From IMG/VR virus record IMGVR_UViG_3300030202_002298, positions 49,668-70,722 of that record: a stretch of 21,055 nt of DNA. One strand, given 5' to 3'. Both the position numbers and the translations under genes were made by a program. Under the pieces are notes generated by a model. It saw only the letters and a program-made list of their open reading frames with translations. It was not told the origin of the DNA and ran no database searches. Position 1 is the first letter of the stretch, and each line of letters opens with the position of its first letter. Shown here one piece after another: positions 1-5,027 of this stretch. Source of the stretch: a virus.

Positions 1-132
1 AGCCCTGATAAATTCTGATTTCTTTCCATTAAACAGCCTAGATCCAGCCGTAATTAGCTGGTCTGTATGTGGGTCAACAGCGAATCCCCTAATCCGATCT
101 TTTAAAATTTTCTCTTTCTTTGTTTGCTGCAC
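1..132 (-). CDS. Partial ribbon-helix-helix (CopG/DUF1778-like) protein, N-terminal part
   Basis: A minus-strand frame runs open off the left edge. From a GTG at 132 it gives 44 residues, beginning VQQTKKEKILKDRIRGFAVD and ending KKSEFIRA. A short basic strand, a first helix (about TDQLITAGSRLF) and an SEFIRA turn/helix start are the hallmarks of an RHH DNA-binding fold, as in CopG or antitoxin-type repressors. It probably binds DNA as a dimer and may control the divergent genes at 298 onward. The start is uncertain: the frame is open back to a stop near 243, contains no ATG, and no clear Shine-Dalgarno precedes the GTG. The C-terminus lies outside the window, so full length and any partner toxin or accessory domain are unknown. 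Confidence 0.5.
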   Translation of the reverse strand, partial: MQQTKKEKILKDRIRGFAVDPHTDQLITAGSRLFNGKKSEFIRA

Positions 133-141
133 GGGACAAGT

Positions 142-201
142 GTTACCATATCTTTTAATAACACCACAATATCTTTTTTTAGTGATGGTAACGATTCTTT
201 T
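142..201. promoter_or_regulatory. Direct and inverted repeats in the divergent RHH control region
   Basis: Three copies of a TCTTTT-centred element (TCTTTT at 151, 172 and 196) recur at 21 and 24 bp, roughly two helical turns apart. The outer copies are framed by an exact inverted repeat, GTTACCAT (142-149) and ATGGTAAC (185-192). RHH proteins typically bind tandem or inverted short sites cooperatively. Position between two divergent RHH genes suggests an operator for one or both; this is inference. Confidence 0.4.
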
Positions 202-211
202 AAAGAAAATG

Positions 212-239
212 TTGACACCTGATAAAAACCCTTTATTTT
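212..239 (+). promoter_or_regulatory. Sigma70-type promoter for the lysogeny operon
   Basis: A perfect -35 TTGACA (212-217) is followed after 16 bp by TATTTT (234-239), a 4/6 match to the -10 consensus. It would start transcription near 246 and drive the genes from 298 onward. An inverted repeat ACCTGA (217-222) / TCAGGT (244-249) brackets the spacer, -10 and start point, a plausible repressor site. Confidence 0.5.
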
Positions 240-297
240 CGCTTCAGGTTGTTAGTATTTTTAAAAGAAAAAAAATGCACTTGAAAATCAACCACAT

Positions 298-639
298 ATG
301 AAAACTAAAAAGAAACAGCGACAATTTAGATGCACAGACACGCTATATAGTTTGGTGGAAGCTGCGTCTAAGGAAGCTGAAATGAGCGTGAATGAGTGGG
401 TGTTATCCGCTATTCGTACCCAATTAAAGGAGGGTGTTCATGGAGAGGGGCTTGATGTTGATAACGTATCAGAGCTGGCAACGGCACAGGCGATCAATAA
501 TTACAGTCAAAGCAATGAAAAAGCTGCTGAAGTTTTAAAAGCGGCAATTGAGAAAACAGATAAAATATTTGAATTATCAAGGGAGAGGTTAGAGAGATCT
601 CTACAATTGAAACGAAATCAAGAAAACAATAAAAAATGA
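298..639 (+). CDS. Ribbon-helix-helix DNA-binding protein with C-terminal coiled coil
   Basis: 113 aa. After a basic N-terminus (MKTKKKQRQ), residues 8-12 (RQFRC) suit the RHH beta strand, 15-28 (TLYSLVEAASKEAE) helix 1 and 31-43 (VNEWVLSAIRTQL) helix 2, with the usual S/N-E-W turn. Residues about 70-107 are charged, heptad-like and probably coiled coil, ending in a basic tail. The fold is that of Arc/CopG-type repressors, so the likely role is transcriptional control of the lysogeny operon, possibly of its own promoter. It is first in an operon with a 31-aa peptide (ATGA overlap), a membrane protein and the integrase. No strong Shine-Dalgarno is seen; an 8-codon frame ending across its ATG (275-301) may couple translation. 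Function as repressor or as excisionase-like factor cannot be separated. Confidence 0.75.
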   Translation: MKTKKKQRQFRCTDTLYSLVEAASKEAEMSVNEWVLSAIRTQLKEGVHGEGLDVDNVSELATAQAINNYSQSNEKAAEVLKAAIEKTDKIFELSRERLERSLQLKRNQENNKK

Positions 640-731
640 ATAGTTCAAGTAACACTCGCAATAAACGTATGGCTATCGCTATTAATAAGCGGTACGAACA
701 TAATAAGATAAAAAGTAAGAGAAAATTATAG
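636..731 (+). CDS. Small basic peptide, 31 aa, unknown function
   Basis: The ATG overlaps the TGA of the upstream RHH gene (ATGA at 636-639), the usual signature of translational coupling, and the frame ends with TAG at 729-731. The product, MNSSSNTRNKRMAIAINKRY plus a KIKSKRK-rich tail, is strongly basic with no membrane segment or Cys motif. A nucleic-acid-binding or excisionase-like helper is conceivable from size, charge and place before the integrase, but no family is recognised. It may also be a chance frame in AT-rich DNA. Confidence 0.4.
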   Translation: MNSSSNTRNKRMAIAINKRYEHNKIKSKRKL

Positions 732-749
732 TACAAAACACAAAACATA

Positions 750-1769
750 ATGACAGAAGGTCAACAAGAAGAACAACGGATGGGGTTTGCAAAAGTAACG
801 CAGAATCAAGGATGCTCAGAAATAAATGCAATTGAACGCAGTGATGTTATAGAATCAAATGCTGAGTTACGACATAGTAGAGCTGAATGCACCCACTCAC
901 ATCGAGAGATGCGCTGGATGAAACGCTGGATTGCCGCCGTAGCCGCAGCTATTGTCGCAGTTATTGGTGCAACATGGTACACAACGAGTTATGTTACCCA
1001 TTGGTACGGGAATCGTGTGTATCCCGAAGCCCCGCCGACTGCTGCCCTTATGGATGAATTGGCTGCACACAAAAAATTAACGGCATCACTCGTGGCTGAA
1101 TTCGAGAGAATGAAAGAAGCGACAGCAACAACGAAGAGAACAGTGTTTTGGTTCGACAGAAAACGTCAACACAACGATTTAAAGTTCGCTATAGTGGATA
1201 ACAAATACCCAGCCGGATATGAAGTCTGGGAGGATGGTGAACTCATTGAGCGGTGGCATTGGAAAATTGAGGGGAACCCTAAAACGGATCAGTACGGCGA
1301 TTATATATTCAGATGCGTTTCAACGTACAATAAGGAAGGTGAATACTCAGGTTTTAAACAATATGTCATGGCAAATTATCCTGACGACGAGGGTTTTATC
1401 ATGCCAATTGACAATGCTCTGGAGTACACAGTGAATATAAAAAAGAACTGGCTCAAACTAAAGTCATACGACAAGGACATGAATGGGATGGAAATTATGT
1501 GGAAGGACGGAAAGGTACTTCATACCTATTTACATGAACGGGATTTTATGCACTCAAAACAAGAAGGAACTGATCGCGATTTGTATTCAATTATTCAGGA
1601 ACCTGATCAGTTAACATACATGGAACACCTGTCAAAAATGTTTCCGTTCATTCAAAATGATGTTCTCGAACCGTTCAAAAAATCTATACGTTATGAAAAA
1701 ATCAAGGCAGCACAATCGGCTTTAAACAAAAGCAAAGCGGCGGTTAAAAGTGTTAGGAGGAAGGGGTAA
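750..1769 (+). CDS. Single-pass membrane protein of unknown function
   Basis: 339 aa, not recognised. A hydrophilic N-terminal stretch of about 55 residues ends in a basic patch (MRWMKRW). One strong transmembrane helix follows (about 60-80, IAAVAAAIVAVIGATWY), then about 255 soluble residues. The positive-inside rule predicts the N-terminus in the cytoplasm and the large C-terminal part in the periplasm. The C-terminal part carries a helical stretch (about 98-127), then an aromatic, probably beta-rich segment (about 130-260) with YEVWEDGELIERWHW and MEIMWKDGKV, which resemble short repeats of the kind seen in MORN-like or antigen-type proteins. The end is basic (KSVRRKG). It lies between regulators and integrase, where lysogenic-conversion or superinfection-exclusion genes are often found. 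No clear ribosome site precedes 750; the ATG at 780 is an alternative. Its stop is directly followed by the integrase start. Confidence 0.75.
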   Translation: MTEGQQEEQRMGFAKVTQNQGCSEINAIERSDVIESNAELRHSRAECTHSHREMRWMKRWIAAVAAAIVAVIGATWYTTSYVTHWYGNRVYPEAPPTAALMDELAAHKKLTASLVAEFERMKEATATTKRTVFWFDRKRQHNDLKFAIVDNKYPAGYEVWEDGELIERWHWKIEGNPKTDQYGDYIFRCVSTYNKEGEYSGFKQYVMANYPDDEGFIMPIDNALEYTVNIKKNWLKLKSYDKDMNGMEIMWKDGKVLHTYLHERDFMHSKQEGTDRDLYSIIQEPDQLTYMEHLSKMFPFIQNDVLEPFKKSIRYEKIKAAQSALNKSKAAVKSVRRKG

Positions 1770-3158
1770 ATGGCTCAACCGTGGATTAAATGGGTGCGAG
1801 GTTCTAAACAAGAAAACTTGATCGCAGAACTACTTGGTATCAAATATAAAAAAGAAGGCGGCAAATATAAGGTTCGTTATTGGACAAGTACGATTCACAG
1901 AAATGCGTTTCGTAAAGACAATGCCAGAAAACACCTTCCAGTATTAGACAAGTTCATTAGAGACAGAATTAAAGAGTATGAAGATCATCAACCTGTTGAG
2001 CCAAAAGTAGCCAAACAATATGAATCCGATGAGCTTCTAACTGCTAAACAAATACTCAAGGATTGGAAGATAACAACTCCCCTATTAACATTTGTTAAAC
2101 AGCAAGCAGAACAAGAGTTTAACACGAACGGAAAAACACAAGACATCTCACCTAAAGAGGCGTACAAACAATACCGTGTATCGAAACCTCTGGCACACAA
2201 CTCAATTCCCGCTGCTCAAAAAATATTCAAGGATGTGTTCAGTCCATTTTTCGACATGGAAATGCGGAGAATTAATTTTACTGATATAGATAAACAGTTG
2301 ATTGCTCTCTGGAAATCTAATGACTGGTCTGTCGATACATTTAATAAACGAGTCACGGGTACATCAGGTTTTCTAAAATGGTGTCAGTCTTCAAAAAGGC
2401 GATACATTAGCATGAGTTGGCCTGTTAGCTCATTGGAACGTATGCCAGAGGAAGAATATGAAACATTAGCTGGCGGCATAACCAAATATTTCACACCTGA
2501 CCAAACCAATGATTTACTACATTCTGCAACAGGTCGAGATACAGACAAATATCAATTCGATTATATGCCGAATCTCGCAACCCAATTTTTTGCAGGGCCG
2601 CGACCTTTCGAGACATACCGTCTACCGTTGGAAAATTTCAATATGGAGGATAACACGGTTAAACTGGTTAAATCAAAACTAGGAGACAACAAACATCGTT
2701 TAGTTAAATTAAAACCTAACCTAAAAGCCATAATTCTCCCCTACTGGGAAGCTCAAGGAGGAAGAGGTTTAATGTTACCGCCAGAATTAAGGGTAAAACT
2801 AGAACCATTGTTCTATGGGCTGAATGCTGAACTTGCAAAAACAGGTAAAATTAGAAACAAAAAAGCGAAGAGGGAATATGACGAATGCCTAGCTTCTATC
2901 GGTGGTACGTTTAGTCAGGCATTTAAGCGAATGGCCGAGCGGCTCAAATTAGATTGGATTCGTGACGGATCTAGGCACAGCTATGGCTCCTATAGGTACA
3001 ATCAGTTATTCCATCAAGATAACTCCGATAATTTTATATCAACAAAAAACACTCTCAAAGAAGAGATGGGTACAAATGTTGAGAACCTGGAAAAACATTA
3101 TGTTGGTAGCGGTATTAAACTAGCTGAGGTTAACCAATATTTTTCTGTGGGATTGTGA
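1770..3158 (+). CDS. int: Tyrosine recombinase (phage integrase)
   Basis: 462 aa, typical integrase length, beginning right after the preceding TAA with a strong site (AGGAGGAAGGGG) upstream. The first 65 or so residues look like an arm-binding region, about 110-235 fits a core-binding SAM-like domain, and about 245-462 the catalytic domain. Arg I is in AGPRPFE (R278); box II is DGSRHSYGSY (R402, with D399 where His is usual); the nucleophile is in EKHYVG (Y444). The MGT (433-435) takes the place of the common LGH. It should integrate and excise the phage chromosome by strand exchange at att sites. The adjoining tRNA-Met gene, whose 3' end touches its stop codon, is the expected target. The substitutions match, in my memory, integrases of PVC bacteria where MGN/MGH and RHSFGSY boxes are common. 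Confidence 0.93.
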   Translation: MAQPWIKWVRGSKQENLIAELLGIKYKKEGGKYKVRYWTSTIHRNAFRKDNARKHLPVLDKFIRDRIKEYEDHQPVEPKVAKQYESDELLTAKQILKDWKITTPLLTFVKQQAEQEFNTNGKTQDISPKEAYKQYRVSKPLAHNSIPAAQKIFKDVFSPFFDMEMRRINFTDIDKQLIALWKSNDWSVDTFNKRVTGTSGFLKWCQSSKRRYISMSWPVSSLERMPEEEYETLAGGITKYFTPDQTNDLLHSATGRDTDKYQFDYMPNLATQFFAGPRPFETYRLPLENFNMEDNTVKLVKSKLGDNKHRLVKLKPNLKAIILPYWEAQGGRGLMLPPELRVKLEPLFYGLNAELAKTGKIRNKKAKREYDECLASIGGTFSQAFKRMAERLKLDWIRDGSRHSYGSYRYNQLFHQDNSDNFISTKNTLKEEMGTNVENLEKHYVGSGIKLAEVNQYFSVGL

Positions 3159-3235
3159 TGGTAGCTGCGAGTGGAATTGAACCACTGACCTGAAGCTTAT
3201 GAGTCTTCCGCTCTAACCAACTGAGCTACGCAGCC
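3159..3235 (-). tRNA. tRNA-Met (CAT), probable attP/attB core
   Basis: The reverse strand folds as a complete 77-nt cloverleaf. Acceptor GGCTGCG pairs with CGCAGCT (G1-U72 wobble), D stem GCTC/GAGC, anticodon loop CTCATAA with CAT, T stem AGTGG/CCACT with loop TTCAATT, then A and an encoded CCA. The long pattern resembles elongator tRNA-Met rather than initiator, as the first base pair is wobble-paired and the D region is TAGCTCAGTTGG. In the anticodon stem (GAAGA/GCTTC) the pair next to the loop is A-G, a mismatch. Its 3' end abuts the integrase stop codon, the classic position of an integration site. Whether it is the phage's own tRNA or a recombined host copy cannot be told. Confidence 0.92.
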
Positions 3236-3520
3236 ATCGAAGAAGGGCAATTTAAACACACTTGTCAATCGTTCTCAATCCTCCCAAATTCCAGATCTAG
3301 GGGGGATGAAAGGGGGATTTCTAAAAACTGGTCAAAATTGCCCCACCTTAAACTACTGCCTATAAGATAGTTAGATGCCTTTAGACTTCTGGCCTCATAA
3401 TCCAAAATTCTTGTAACTATAAACCACTGATAATCAGCAACATAACCCTCTCTGTTTTTTTTGTGATTATGTCATTTACTCCCATTTACTCCCATCCATA
3501 GGGGGGATTTAGGGGGGATT
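3236..3520. promoter_or_regulatory. Gene-free region between tRNA and pilin-like gene; likely attP arm region
   Basis: No plausible gene is seen. The stretch carries paired G-rich repeats at both ends, a tandem 10-bp repeat and a 9-bp inverted repeat, GGGCAATTT (3245-3253) with AAATTGCCC (3335-3343). Beside an integrase and tRNA such repeats are usually sites for integrase, excisionase or bending proteins. A TTGACA on the minus strand (3263-3268) lies just upstream of the tRNA but has no well-spaced -10. No convincing terminator was found. Confidence 0.4.
3300..3320. repeat. G-rich repeat pair, copy A
   Basis: Two copies of a GGGGGAT element, at 3300-3306/3307 (GGGGGGATGA) and 3312-3320 (GGGGGATTT), are spaced about one helical turn apart. 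The same paired arrangement recurs at 3501-3521. Confidence 0.55.
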
Positions 3521-3521
3521 T
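3473..3521. repeat. Tandem 10-bp repeat followed by G-rich repeat pair, copy B
   Basis: CATTTACTCC occurs twice head to tail (3473-3482, 3483-3492), followed by a third partial CAT start. Then GGGGGGATTT occurs at 3501-3510 and again at 3512-3521, the second touching the stop codon of the pilin-like gene. The 10-11 bp phasing suits cooperative protein binding on one DNA face, as for integrase arm sites. Confidence 0.5.
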
Positions 3522-3769
3522 TAAGGCAGGGTTGGATGACACTCCCAGCACCTATCTAAGATAGTATCTCTTTTGACTAGGAAGTCTGCTCCCCTCTCCT
3601 CTTCGTACCCTACATAATGAACAATGAGCTGCTGCTTGTAGACCTTGCACACTGCCTCATGAGCCTGATCTTTTGCTCTACTAAAACTGGATGCCGTTAA
3701 TGCCGCCAAGATCCCGATAATGGCGATAGCTATGAGTAGCTCCATTATGGTCATTCCAGCAAATCCCAT
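3521..3769 (-). CDS. Type IV pilin-like (prepilin N-terminal motif) small protein
   Basis: 82 aa. The N-terminus reads MGFAG then MTIMELLIAIAIIGILAAL: a Gly before the cleavage point, Glu at +5 and a hydrophobic helix of about 18 residues, matching the type III prepilin signal recognised by PilD-type peptidase. The following SSFSRAKDQAHEAVCKVYKQQL resembles the amphipathic helix start of pseudopilins. The remaining domain is tiny and has three Cys (one after the helix, then CWEC). The leader is very short and lacks the usual Lys/Arg, so processing is unproven. It overlaps the nuclease gene by 19 nt and ends the leftward cassette. It might enter or poison a host pilus or secretion pseudopilus, act in adsorption or exclusion, or serve as a membrane lysis helper. 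A spanin with pilin-like sequence is the main alternative. Confidence 0.7.
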   Translation of the reverse strand: MGFAGMTIMELLIAIAIIGILAALTASSFSRAKDQAHEAVCKVYKQQLIVHYVGYEEERGADFLVKRDTILDRCWECHPTLP

Positions 3770-4143
3770 GACCCTTCAAATTTGTAGAATCTATTACCTG
3801 TGCCATTATAGATTTTCGCTGTTAAACCTCTAACCTCATCAAACGGAATAATCCAGAATTTCAATACGTCGATTGCACAGCATATAAAATAATCAACATC
3901 ACCTGGATCGTAACGCTTTTTAGCGGAGAGTCCGTGAGCTAATTGAAACTGATAATGCGGCCTGTTGTCTTTGTATTTGTGTTGCTGAAGGGTTGCCTTA
4001 ACTTGGATACGAAGGAACCTTTGCCGTTTGACCACTAATAGATCAAAACGGGCGGTGTCTGAAAGGGGGTGTGCTACGCTCCAACCGTGTTCTATCAATT
4101 TCTCCGCTACCAGCAGTTCCCCCCGCTGGCCAGTGGAACGCAC
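3751..4143 (-). CDS. PD-(D/E)XK nuclease-family protein (PDDEXK_5 / intron endonuclease-like)
   Basis: 130 aa from a GTG start, 6 nt after the holin-like gene. The N-terminal half fits the small PD-(D/E)XK fold: E9 in the GQRGELLVAEKL helix, D34 in ARFDLLV, and Q47-x-K49 in LRIQVKAT, a Q-x-K variant of the (D/E)-x-K site. This is the arrangement of the I-Ssp6803I-type and archaeal Holliday-resolvase-like families. Catalysis would be metal-dependent DNA cleavage; substrate is unknown. The C-terminal half (YDPGDVDYFICCAIDVLKFWIIP) is the usual strand-rich continuation seen in this family. A role in packaging, resolution of DNA branches, host DNA damage or exclusion of other phages is possible. 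Its place between holin-like and pilin-like genes is unusual. No group I intron is visible nearby. Confidence 0.75.
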   Translation of the reverse strand: MRSTGQRGELLVAEKLIEHGWSVAHPLSDTARFDLLVVKRQRFLRIQVKATLQQHKYKDNRPHYQFQLAHGLSAKKRYDPGDVDYFICCAIDVLKFWIIPFDEVRGLTAKIYNGTGNRFYKFEGSWDLLE

Positions 4144-4149
4144 ACCGTT

Positions 4150-4314
4150 TTATTTTTCAGCTTCGGTTTTTACGCCGTGACGCACGAATATGGCTAATAG
4201 AGAGGTTATGGCTATATTAATAGCAGCACCCATTTCTAATTCACCTGTCATGTATCCCGCCAAACTACCGATTATACCGGTAACGCCACTCCAGAGGGTC
4301 TTTGATTTTAGCAT
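4150..4314 (-). CDS. Small two-helix membrane protein, holin candidate
   Basis: 54 aa, starting MLKSKTLWSGVTGIIGSLAG. Two hydrophobic segments (about 7-22 and 30-46) are separated by a short polar turn (TGELEMG), and a charged tail follows (RHGVKTEAEK). This layout is typical of phage class II holins, which form lethal holes in the inner membrane at the end of infection. AAGGA lies about 8 nt before its ATG, which is 2 nt after the TAA of the preceding membrane-protein gene. No endolysin follows; the next gene is a nuclease. The assignment rests on size, topology and neighbours. Confidence 0.7.
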   Translation of the reverse strand: MLKSKTLWSGVTGIIGSLAGYMTGELEMGAAINIAITSLLAIFVRHGVKTEAEK

Positions 4315-4316
4315 TT

Positions 4317-4478
4317 TTAGTCCTTGTTTTTGTTAAGCCTGAAACAACGCATGATGATGTAAACTAGGGTAGCCAGAGAAACTAGGCATTTAAGAACCAG
4401 ATCTATATCTGTTAGAAACCAGTTCCCCACCCCTAGAATACTAGCCACTCCTACTTTAAAATCATCAATCAGTTGCAC
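4317..4478 (-). CDS. Small membrane protein, possible holin or antiholin
   Basis: About 53 aa from a GTG at 4478, which overlaps the 71-aa gene by 14 nt. It has an amphipathic start (VQLIDDFKVGVASILGVGNW), one clear hydrophobic helix (about 25-43, DLVLKCLVSLATLVYIIM) and a basic tail ending KNKD. Small proteins of the form D-D-x-K-x-G-x-A-S-x-L-G-x-G next to holins are common in marine phages. It could be a second holin or an antiholin timing lysis together with the gene that follows. The start is uncertain: an ATG at 4544 is in frame but would add an implausible basic segment and an 80-nt overlap with the upstream gene. Confidence 0.55.
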   Translation of the reverse strand: MQLIDDFKVGVASILGVGNWFLTDIDLVLKCLVSLATLVYIIMRCFRLNKNKD

Positions 4479-4680
4479 TTTCAGGCATTTCGATAGTCGG
4501 GTTTTCCTCGCTACCTTCTGCTTCCTGTGCTGGTGGTTGAACATCTAGTCCGAAATGTTTAGCTAATATTTGAATAGCTGCATCTCTTTGACGACCAGAA
4601 GGCCCATCCACCATTGCACGATCCGCGACTTGAGCGAGTACTTGCACCGCTGTTTTTAACTGTTCTGTGTTATCTGCCAT
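4465..4680 (-). CDS. Hypothetical 71-aa protein, first gene of the terminal cassette
   Basis: The product starts MADNTEQLKTAVQVLAQVAD. The first 45 residues are probably helical (AVQVLAQVADRAM, then RDAAIQILAKHFGL), and the last 25 are acidic and proline-rich (PPAQEAEGSEENPTIEMPESATD). No signal peptide or membrane segment is seen. GGAG lies 9 nt before the ATG. It follows the palindrome-containing promoter directly and is overlapped at its 3' end by the next gene, so it is likely co-expressed with the membrane proteins. Its family is not recognised; a small regulator or lysis-timing partner is a guess. Confidence 0.7.
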   Translation of the reverse strand: MADNTEQLKTAVQVLAQVADRAMVDGPSGRQRDAAIQILAKHFGLDVQPPAQEAEGSEENPTIEMPESATD

Positions 4681-4695
4681 GATAATTGCTCCAAA

Positions 4696-4711
4696 ACACT
4701 AATATTAGTGT
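4696..4711. promoter_or_regulatory. Perfect 16-bp palindrome, operator candidate
   Basis: ACACTAATATTAGTGT is a perfect inverted repeat without a spacer. It covers the -10 box (4702-4707) and the predicted start point of the minus-strand promoter before the 71-aa gene. A dimeric repressor or activator bound here would block or time the terminal cassette. As RNA it would form only an unstable hairpin with no loop, so a DNA operator is favoured over a terminator. Confidence 0.55.
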
Positions 4712-4729
4712 CACATATTAATTTGTCAA
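4702..4729 (-). promoter_or_regulatory. Sigma70-type promoter for the terminal (lysis-type) cassette
   Basis: On the minus strand a perfect TTGACA (4724-4729) is followed after 16 bp by TAATAT (4702-4707, 4/6). It starts 2 nt after the stop codon of the 46-aa gene and would initiate transcription near 4695, about 15 nt before the ATG of the 71-aa gene. This gives the cassette control separate from the upstream structural genes. Confidence 0.55.
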
Positions 4730-4731
4730 TT

Positions 4732-4872
4732 TTATGGTTTGCGTTTTTTTCGAGCAGTTTTAGCTGCGGCTTTGAAATCAGCGTCACTTGGGGCACCTTT
4801 CTCACCCTTTTTTCTCATGGGCTTTCCGCTTTTGCGTTTCTCGTTAATGTTATAATACAACCCTTTAGCCAT
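4732..4872 (-). CDS. Small basic phage protein, 46 aa (MAKGLY family)
   Basis: The product begins MAKGLYYNINEKRKSGKPMR and ends in a Lys/Arg-rich helix (AAAKTARKKRKP). Small proteins of this MAKGLYxNIxxKRxxGKPMRKxGxxGAP type recur in marine tailed phages, usually close to structural genes; their function is not known to me. The strongly basic character fits DNA or RNA binding, perhaps with packaged DNA. Its ATG overlaps the TAA of the 51-aa gene (TAATG at 4870-4874), so the two are translationally coupled. Recognition rests on the conserved K-R-K-S-G-K-P-M-R-K-K-G block. Confidence 0.8.
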   Translation of the reverse strand: MAKGLYYNINEKRKSGKPMRKKGEKGAPSDADFKAAAKTARKKRKP

Positions 4873-5027
4873 TATCTACCTACCTTCTTCATAGCTGCCT
4901 TGTGAGACTCACCAAATGTTTTACCCTGTTTCATCATAGTCTTCATAGCACTCATATGTTTTGCTGAGTGATGTTCAGAGTGACGAGCAAGCGTATCTTT
5001 TTGTCGTTGTGTTAATTCTTTTTTCAT
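4872..5027 (-). CDS. Small basic His/Met-rich phage protein, 51 aa
   Basis: The product begins MKKELTQRQKDTLARHSEHH and ends GESHKAAMKKVGR. It is helical, basic and rich in His and Met (SAKHMSAMKTMMKQGKTF). The pattern LTxRQxDTLxxHSxHH...SHKAAxKKVG is one I recognise from many marine phage genomes as a small uncharacterised protein. The ATG overlaps the TGA of the 20-aa Cys-rich gene (ATGA at 5024-5027), and its own stop overlaps the next start, placing it in a coupled chain. A DNA-associated or structural accessory role is a guess. Confidence 0.8.
   Translation of the reverse strand: MKKELTQRQKDTLARHSEHHSAKHMSAMKTMMKQGKTFGESHKAAMKKVGR

Noticed and set aside
494-748. Minus-strand hydrophobic frame opposite the RHH and 31-aa genes
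   Set aside because: Leu/Ile/Phe-rich composition arises from the antisense of AT-rich coding DNA; no ribosome site and it conflicts with better genes.
1770-3235. A separate element integrated into a tRNA of the phage (phage-in-phage)
   Set aside because: The int side and late-gene side could belong to different elements, but only one tRNA copy and no second att half are visible. A single temperate phage with attP at the tRNA is simpler.
3236-3520. CRISPR array or IS end repeats
   Set aside because: Repeats are only 7-10 bp, too few and too short for CRISPR, with no transposase nearby.
4317-4544. Longer 75-aa version of the small membrane protein from ATG 4544
   Set aside because: It overlaps the 71-aa gene by 80 nt, lacks a ribosome site, and the extra N-terminus (HQHRKQKVARKTRLSK) reads like a shadow of that gene. 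A GTG at 4478 fits the layout better, though uncertainly.
4696-4711. Transcription terminator at the perfect palindrome
   Set aside because: There is no loop, few G/C pairs and no following U-run on the minus strand; overlap with -10 and start point favours an operator.
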